Shown here: piece after piece, positions 54,675 through 64,000 of the stretch
How positions within the stretch are numbered: the stretch's first letter is position 1
How the letters are laid out: each line of letters starts with the position of its first letter
Assembly (NCBI GenBank): GCA_963851085.1
Contig: CAWKNX010000022.1
Coordinates: 46,050-110,049 of the forward strand
Length of the DNA: 64,000 bases
Source of the DNA: DATFVJ01 sp963851085
GTDB lineage: Bacteria > Actinomycetota > Actinomycetes > Streptosporangiales > Streptosporangiaceae
Direction: 5' to 3'
Notes under the pieces: generated by a model
The model's database searches: none
The model's input: only the letters and a program-made list of their open reading frames with translations
Told to the model about the DNA's origin: nothing
Made by a program: the position numbers and the translations under genes

Positions 54675-55444
54675 TGAACGAGTACACGGTCGGTGAGGTG
54701 GCCCGCCTGGCGCACGTCTCGGTGCGGACTCTGCACCACTACGACGGCATCGGGCTGCTGACGCCGAGCGGGCGGAGCGCGGCCGGATACCGCCTGTACT
54801 CCCGGGCGGACCTGCGGCGCCTGCAGCAGGTCCTGTTCTACCGGGAACTGGAGTTCGGCCTGGACGAGATAGCGGAGATCCTCGCCGACCCGGACGCGGG
54901 GACCGACGACCACCTGCGCAAGCAACACCGCCTGTTGCGCGAGCGACTGGCCCGGAGCGGGGCGCTGCTCGGCGCGATCGAGAAGGAGATGGAGGCAAGG
55001 AAAATGGGAATTTCGCTGACACCCGAGGAGCAGTTCGAGATCTTCGGCACAGACAAGCTCGCCCAGTACGCCGAGGAGGCGGAGCAGCGCTGGGGCGACA
55101 CCGATGCCTGGAAGCAGTCGCAGCAGCGAGCCGCCGCCTATACCAAGGACGACTGGATCGCCGTCAAGCGCGAGGCCGACGACAACATCCAGCAGTTCGC
55201 CGACGCGCTGCGGGCCGGTGCGCCGGCGGCCTCGGACGTGGCGATGGATCTCGCCGAGGCACACCGCAAGTACATCTCCCGGTGGTTCTACAACTGTGGC
55301 TACGACGTGCACCGCGGCCTGGCCGAGATGTATATAGCCGATCCGCGTTACACCGAGAGCTACGACAAGATCGCGCCCGGCTTCTCGCACTACGTCCACG
55401 ACGCGATCCTCGCCAACGCCGCCCGCGCCCAGTCTCCCGGCTGA
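54674..55444 (+). CDS. TipA-like MerR-family thiopeptide-sensing regulator
   Basis: 256 residues from the GTG at 54674 (VNEYTVGEVARLAHVSVRTLHHYDGIGLL); a GTG at 54665 would add three. Residues 1-70 are the MerR winged helix, about 75-110 the dimerisation coiled coil, and 111-256 a TipAS-like drug-binding domain (MGISLTPEEQFEIFGTDK...). Met111 has its own site (GGAGGCAAGGAAA), as in S. lividans, where an internal start makes a separate TipAS. The first of the two TipA cysteines is kept (Cys208 in YNCGYDVH), but the second position is Gly215. TipA covalently traps thiostrepton-like thiopeptides and activates its own gene; loss of one Cys may change ligand chemistry. Confidence 0.9.
   Translation: MNEYTVGEVARLAHVSVRTLHHYDGIGLLTPSGRSAAGYRLYSRADLRRLQQVLFYRELEFGLDEIAEILADPDAGTDDHLRKQHRLLRERLARSGALLGAIEKEMEARKMGISLTPEEQFEIFGTDKLAQYAEEAEQRWGDTDAWKQSQQRAAAYTKDDWIAVKREADDNIQQFADALRAGAPAASDVAMDLAEAHRKYISRWFYNCGYDVHRGLAEMYIADPRYTESYDKIAPGFSHYVHDAILANAARAQSPG
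55004..55444 (+). CDS. Probable internal TipAS-like short form (alternative start)
   Basis: In-frame ATG at 55004 preceded by GGAGGCAAGGAAA would give a 146-residue ligand-binding protein without the DNA-binding half, nearly the size of S. lividans TipAS. Inferred from that precedent and the ribosome binding site; not a separate gene. Confidence 0.5.
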   Translation: MGISLTPEEQFEIFGTDKLAQYAEEAEQRWGDTDAWKQSQQRAAAYTKDDWIAVKREADDNIQQFADALRAGAPAASDVAMDLAEAHRKYISRWFYNCGYDVHRGLAEMYIADPRYTESYDKIAPGFSHYVHDAILANAARAQSPG

Positions 55445-55517
55445 CCAATGTTCCGGGCGCCGGGTTCCTCTCGTATATAGCGAGTCCCTCGGCGATAGTG
55501 CGTGCGGGTCCACCGGG

Positions 55518-55812
55518 CCCGGCGCGCCGCCGGGGACGTGCGGCACGCGGCTATAAACCCGAACGCCGCTTAACCGCACACCCCAGCGCCGCGGCGGGTG
55601 CTGGCACGGCCATGGTCCTCGATGCGCGCCTGAGAAACGGCCAGCGGGACCTTGATTCCATGATCGCGGTAACTTCTCCGCGCTATCTTCCGATAAGTTA
55701 CCGCGCTCATGAAGCCCCGGGCCGTGACCCCGATCGGCCAGTGTGCACAGCCTGGCCCCGCGCCGCCGAGGACGTGCGGCGCGCGGCTGAAGACCCGAAC
55801 GCCGCTTTGCCG
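55518..55812. repeat. Composite repeat R, copies 2 and 3 flanking a 57-bp element
   Basis: R (GGGGACGTGCGGCACGCGG ... AAACCCGAACGCCGCTT ... CCCCAGCGCCGCGGCGG) at 55518-55656 leads into the 57-bp palindrome (55657-55713), then another R start (GAGGACGTGCGGCGCGCGG ... GACCCGAACGCCGCTTTG) to 55812. Most bases match copy 1. Confidence 0.78.
55657..55713. repeat. 57-bp palindromic dispersed repeat, copy 4
   Basis: CATGATCGCGGTAACTTCTC ... AAGTTACCGCGCTCATGAA, 57 bp. The outermost base pairs differ slightly (TC for TT at the left edge) but the inner 17-base arms are intact. Confidence 0.9.
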
Positions 55813-56039
55813 CACGCCCCAGCGCCCGGCAGTCGGAGGCGCAACCGCCATGGCACCCAGGATCGTGTGCGGGTGGGCGTGCCTTCGGAGGACGTGTCAA
55901 CTGATGATTAGCTTGAGACTCAGTACCTCGCTCAGCCGACGGCGACGTCCAGCCCAGGCTCGCGGTGCGCTGGCTGTGCGTGTGTTCGCGGTGGTATCAG
56001 CGTCGCGGACGTTGCAGGAAGCATCACTGCATCCGGCGG

Positions 56040-56275
56040 CTATGGGAAGTTGGCCCGCAGTTCCATGGCCTGTCTCTCGGGGACTCGGAATCGCGTCAGG
56101 ATCTCGTAGAGCGGCCACGCACGCTGAGGTTGGATGACTTCGATGCCGATGACGCAGCCGACGATGTCCAGGTCGACCAGCGTGCCACTGTCAACTCGAC
56201 GGTCCTCGCCACCTTGCGGTCTGCCAGCTCGATATAGAGCGCGTCGGCATCGAGGTCGCAGTTCTGCTTGATCAT
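56040..56275 (-). pseudogene. Frameshifted DUF2283-family small protein gene
   Basis: Starts at ATG 56275 after GAGGGG: MIKQNCDLDADALYIELADRKVARTVE matches DUF2283 (DxEADALYIxL). One base is missing near 56195. In the shifted frame the family continues (SGTLVDLDIVGCVIGIEVIQ ... LYEILTRFRV) to a TAG at 56040. Without repair the frame reads Ser/Thr-rich junk to 56096. DUF2283 proteins are of unknown function. Confidence 0.75.
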
Positions 56276-56599
56276 GGCGCCGCCCCTCACTGATCTGGCC
56301 ACGCGGTAGTAATCACTATCGTGAAATCACTGTCTACACGCATCTTGAATATGGTGAGCAAGTTCAACGCTCGTACGTGTGATGACAGCAGCCCGCTGTG
56401 CCGCGGAGGACGAGCGGCACGCGGCTAGAAACCCGAACGCCGCTTTGCCGCCCGCCCCGGCGCCGCAGCGGATGCTTGCACGGCTGTGATCCCTCATCCC
56501 TCGCACAGGATCCCAGCAACGGATGGCCCGTTGTTATTTTGCCAGGACGACAGCAACGGGCTTTGACACCAATCCCGCGCGGCCTCGAGCCGGGCCAGG
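56276..56599. other. 324-bp gap with repeat R fragment
   Basis: Contains R copy 4 (56404-56500: GAGGACGAGCGGCACGCGG ... AAACCCGAACGCCGCTT ... GCGCCGCAGCGGATGCTTGC) without a 57-bp palindrome, then an inverted repeat CCCGTTG...CAACGGG (56529-56563). The leader of the DUF2283 gene is at the left. No gene. Confidence 0.6.
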
Positions 56600-57352
56600 C
56601 TAGCGGCCGACGGGGATCTGGTAGACGAGTGCCCATCGTTCGGCGGGGATGATGATGTCGGCGGTTTCTACCGCACGCTCAGCGGTGGCGTAGGTGCGGG
56701 CGATGGCGAGGACGGCGGCGCCGAGCGGGATGCGGAGGCGGCTGGCTTCGTCGGCGAGGACGGGCCGTGCGGTGACGGCTTCTTCGGCGCGGGTGATGTG
56801 GTGGCCGATGGCGGCCATCCGGGCGATGACGCCGGTACCGGCGTGCGGGCCTTCCTCGGGCAACATGACCGGCGTGCCGTCGGTGATGGCGAGAGGTTCC
56901 CACGAGGTGGACAGCATGACGGGGTCATCGTCGGCGAGGAATGTGTAGCGGGTGCAGATCGCGGCGTCGCCGGGTGTGGCGGCGAGCCGGGCGGCGATGG
57001 CGGGCGTCATCGGCGCGCGCTGTGACGATGACTGCCACGTGCCGGTCTTGCCGATGGCGGCCATGCTGGCAGCGAACGGGGAGGTGCCGGGCGGGTCGGT
57101 GTACCACTGGCGGGTCATCCGCATGACATCGGGGCGCTCACGGACGTAGGAGCCCGCGCCGGGGCGGGTGACGGCGAAGCCTTCGGCGACCAGCAGGCGG
57201 ACACCTTCGACGGCGACGCGGTCGGACACGCTGTAGGTGGTGGCCAGTTCGTGGCGGCTGGGGAGTTTTGCGCCGGGGGCGAGCTGGCCGTCGATGATCG
57301 CGCGGCGCAGGTCGTCGGCGATGCGCTGGTAGCCGGGCGGGTTCACGGACAC
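56600..57352 (-). CDS. GntR-family transcriptional regulator with UTRA domain
   Basis: 250 residues from the GTG at 57352; a GTG at 57346 or TTG at 57382 is possible. The GntR winged helix is at about 3-65 (PPGYQRIADDLRRAIIDGQLAPGAKLPSRHELATTYSVS), followed by a UTRA ligand domain (about 95-245: TRYTFLADDDPVMLSTSWEPL ... RPVLADEASRLRIPLGAAVLAIARTY ... IIIPAERWALVYQIPV). Three operator-like repeats lie just upstream. It is divergent from a small HATPase gene, a pairing also seen in actinomycete integrative elements (KorSA-like); a remnant of such an element is possible. Confidence 0.88.
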   Translation of the reverse strand: MSVNPPGYQRIADDLRRAIIDGQLAPGAKLPSRHELATTYSVSDRVAVEGVRLLVAEGFAVTRPGAGSYVRERPDVMRMTRQWYTDPPGTSPFAASMAAIGKTGTWQSSSQRAPMTPAIAARLAATPGDAAICTRYTFLADDDPVMLSTSWEPLAITDGTPVMLPEEGPHAGTGVIARMAAIGHHITRAEEAVTARPVLADEASRLRIPLGAAVLAIARTYATAERAVETADIIIPAERWALVYQIPVGR

Positions 57353-57363
57353 AGCTTGACGAA

Positions 57364-57414
57364 CCTGAGTACTCGGGTTCAAGCTGAGTACTCAGGTTTA
57401 GTTGTGTACTCAGG
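57364..57414. promoter_or_regulatory. Three iterated operator-like sites between gntR and the HATPase gene
   Basis: CCTGAGTACTCGGG (57364-57377), GCTGAGTACTCAGG (57383-57396) and GTTGTGTACTCAGG (57401-57414). Each is centred on the dyad GAGTACTC; centres are 19 and 18 bases apart, about two helical turns. Likely autoregulatory sites for the GntR protein covering both divergent promoters. Confidence 0.72.
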
Positions 57415-57466
57415 TTGGTGCCGTCAGGCGGGAGCAAGGGTTGGTGCCGTCAGGCGGGAGCAAGGG
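57415..57466. repeat. 26-bp tandem duplication containing the HATPase ribosome binding site
   Basis: Two exact copies of a 26-base unit (TTGGTGCCGTCAGGCGGGAG...) at 57415-57440 and 57441-57466, ending directly at the ATG at 57467. Each carries the GGGAGCAAGGG ribosome binding site. Confidence 0.92.
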
Positions 57467-57865
57467 ATGGAGACCTCGGTCACGTTTCCTGGGGTGGTCG
57501 CCATCGTGCCAGCCGCGCGCCTGTTCGTGCGCGGGATCCTGGCGGATTCCCCGCGTGCCGCCGACGCGGAGCTGATCGCGGCAGAGTTAGTCACCAACGC
57601 GATCCGGCACACACCGTCCGGGGATGCCGGTGGGCAATTCACGGTGAGTATCTGGTTCAAACCCGGCTGGGCGCGGATCGAGGTCGCCGATGACGGGGCC
57701 GGTGAGTGGCATCCGCTGCCGGCCGACACCGAGGACGAGTACGGCCGTGGCCTGACGATCGTCGCCGCCCTGGCGGAACGGTTCGGCCACGACGCCAACG
57801 CCAGCGGATCGCAGACCACATGGGCCGAGGTCACCTGGCCCGAGGAGGCTGACAATGGCCGCTGA
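57467..57865 (+). CDS. Small HATPase (anti-sigma/RsbW-like) protein
   Basis: 132 residues (METSVTFPGVVAIVPAARLFVRGIL). GHKL motifs: N box ELIAAELVTNAIRHT (Asn44), G1 VADDGAGEW (about 74-82), G2 EYGRGLTIVAALAERFG (about 92-108). Actinomycetes carry many such lone ATPases; some are anti-sigma kinases, most are untested. Divergent from the GntR gene and probably under its control. Confidence 0.85.
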   Translation: METSVTFPGVVAIVPAARLFVRGILADSPRAADAELIAAELVTNAIRHTPSGDAGGQFTVSIWFKPGWARIEVADDGAGEWHPLPADTEDEYGRGLTIVAALAERFGHDANASGSQTTWAEVTWPEEADNGR

Positions 57866-58127
57866 TCGCAGATCAGCCCACACCACTGGGCCGGACGAGG
57901 AAGCTGCCCGGTGGGCGGCTGCCGTCGCCTCGGCGGACCGGGTGCCCGGATCGCTTCGACGTCACGAGGTTTGCGCCGCTAACCGCCGCCGGGCATATCG
58001 AGAGCGTGAACAACCTAGGACGCCACAGTCTCGATGTATTTCGGGGTGTCCGTGTATCGCCGTCGATCAAGCGGCGACTCAGCCCGCGCAACATCGTGCG
58101 CCTCTACAGCTTCCAGGACCTGCTTGA
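57855..58127 (+). CDS. Small uncertain ORF overlapping the HATPase end
   Basis: 90 residues starting at ATG 57855 inside the last codons of the HATPase gene (MAADRRSAHTTGPDEEAARWAAAV). The first about 35 residues look like a plausible small acidic/Ala-rich protein; after about 57960 the frame runs through the next decayed gene and looks random. Possibly a truncated gene. Confidence 0.3.
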   Translation: MAADRRSAHTTGPDEEAARWAAAVASADRVPGSLRRHEVCAANRRRAYREREQPRTPQSRCISGCPCIAVDQAATQPAQHRAPLQLPGPA

Positions 58128-58362
58128 GCTCTTGGTCGCGGCTGAGCTGCGGCACAAGCCGGGGATCAGCTTGCAGCACATACGGCGCGTGGTCGCTCAT
58201 CTTCATGAGCAGGGATTCGGGTCGCCACTGCGGGAGCTGCGGTTCGCCACCGATAGCAGGAGGGGGCTTTGCCACCTTCCCACCCAGCCCCGCGAGGCGA
58301 CGTCTCCCGGCACGGTGCTGTGCGCTCGAAGTGCTGGCAAAGCAGCTCGCGAAGGTGCTTGA
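58006..58362 (+). pseudogene. Decayed MerR/antitoxin-like gene fragment
   Basis: Residues around 58096-58245 (RLYSFQDLLELLVAAELRHKPGISLQHIRRVVAHLHEQG then SPLRELRFAT) match the central part of DUF433/MerR-like VapB45-type proteins. The expected N-terminal helix-turn-helix is in another frame (TVSMYFGVSVY), and the C-terminal part reads as junk with a stop. Looks frameshifted and truncated. Confidence 0.6.
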
Positions 58363-58618
58363 GTATCTAGAGCGGGAGCACGTGACGCTCGCTGTCTCAC
58401 GGACCGGGTCAAGCCGATAGCGGCTGGAACTGACTTCTCTCGCTCGGACCGCTCCGGCTGACCGTCCCGATCCCGGCACAGATCACGTGTCGGCGGCGCC
58501 CGGGATGTGCGGCAAGCGCGTTCGGGTTATCAGCGCGGCCGCACATTCCGTGGCAGCGCCGGTGACGCAGAGCGTCAGCCCGGACATGGCGACGGCGGGA
58601 CGCGGGCGAGGAATGCGA

Positions 58619-58650
58619 CGGCGGGCGCCCCTGGGAGGGGGCGCCCGCCG
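58619..58650 (-). terminator. Hairpin terminator downstream of rpoC
   Basis: Perfect 13-base arms CGGCGGGCGCCCC (58619-58631) and GGGGCGCCCGCCG (58638-58650) with loop TGGGAG, 50 bases after the rpoC stop. No U-run, as is common in high-GC actinomycetes. The rest of 58421-58700 has no gene. Confidence 0.8.
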
Positions 58651-58700
58651 GCTGTTGCGCCGCCGCGGGAGACGGGGGCGGTGCTAGCTGATAACGCTGT

Positions 58701-62558
<3,858 letters not shown>

Positions 62559-62612
62559 TTATTCATCCCCTGGGTAGATCGCGGCTTCCGGAGCATGCCT
62601 GGACGACACGCC

Positions 62613-64000
<1,388 letters not shown>

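Larger units (their letters stand above)
55445..56039. other. 595-bp gap after the TipA-like gene
   Basis: Mostly repeat material: composite repeat R copies and the fourth 57-bp palindrome. From about 55910 to 56039 a plus-strand stretch (QARGALAVRVFAVVSASRTL...) faintly resembles the Cys-rich N-terminal part of an ISL3-type transposase but is out of phase and not reliable. Confidence 0.5.

Noticed and set aside
55910..56040. ISL3-type transposase fragment
   Set aside because: Similarity is a few residues only, spread over frames, with no inverted repeats or conserved DDE motif.

Overview
This window is chromosomal DNA from a high-GC Gram-positive bacterium of the class Actinomycetes. The evidence is the very GC-rich codon use, the actinobacterial order of the ribosomal protein super-operon, SARP/BTAD and TipA-type regulators, DUF1707 proteins, and an alr / alpha-beta hydrolase / tsaE / tsaB / rimI cluster. 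Genus cannot be fixed from the sequence alone. No rRNA, tRNA, CRISPR array, intact insertion sequence or prophage was seen.

Layout, left to right. (1) 1-5523, minus strand: rimI (cut by the edge), tsaB, a secreted or membrane-anchored unknown, tsaE, an alpha/beta hydrolase and alr (tRNA t6A modification plus D-alanine supply). (2) 5563-18533: an accessory block between alr and nnr. It holds a sedolisin (S53) protease, a frameshifted DUF1707 protein, a 43-residue acidic peptide with a LysM amidase-like protein, a 1159-residue membrane-spanning regulator (BTAD DNA-binding half, seven-bladed propeller, peptide-type solute-binding domain), a degenerate PrsW-like membrane protein coupled to a protein with a colicin-immunity-like end, a GNAT acetyltransferase and a YnfA-like protein. 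(3) 18530-22889: nnr, glmM, rpsI, rplM. (4) 23195-29148: two tandem plus-strand membrane proteins with homologous extracellular domains, one with a very long repetitive Pro/Gly-rich cytoplasmic region, then a repeat-rich gap. (5) 29149-53651, minus strand: truA-rplQ-rpoA-rpsD-rpsK-rpsM-rpmJ-infA-(DUF1707)-map-adk-secY-rplO ... rpsJ-tuf-fusA-rpsG-rpsL, which are the alpha, spc, S10 and str operons in order. (6) 53652-58700: a roughly 5-kb insert separating rpsL from rpoC. It carries a TipA-like thiopeptide sensor, a broken DUF2283 gene, a GntR/UTRA regulator divergent from a small HATPase, a decayed MerR/antitoxin-like gene and several repeats. (7) 58701-64000: rpoC and the 3' part of rpoB.

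Two themes recur. First, many ribosomal proteins carry long low-complexity tails: L22 has nine perfect 15-bp repeats in its extension, L15 a 123-residue N-terminal extension, and S9, L17, S3, L29 and L5 shorter ones. Second, local tandem duplication is everywhere, from 15 to 135 bp. In two places it copied the end of a ribosomal protein gene into a 69-nt micro-ORF. A 57-bp palindromic element occurs four times (3.1, 28.8, 54.4 and 55.7 kb), and a larger repeat surrounds two of those copies.

The most interesting candidate systems are the one-protein membrane sensor/transcription factor at 9769-13248, the PrsW-like/immunity-like coupled pair at 13450-17294, and the TipA-like gene with a textbook MerR promoter that would give a leaderless mRNA and an internal start for a short drug-binding form.
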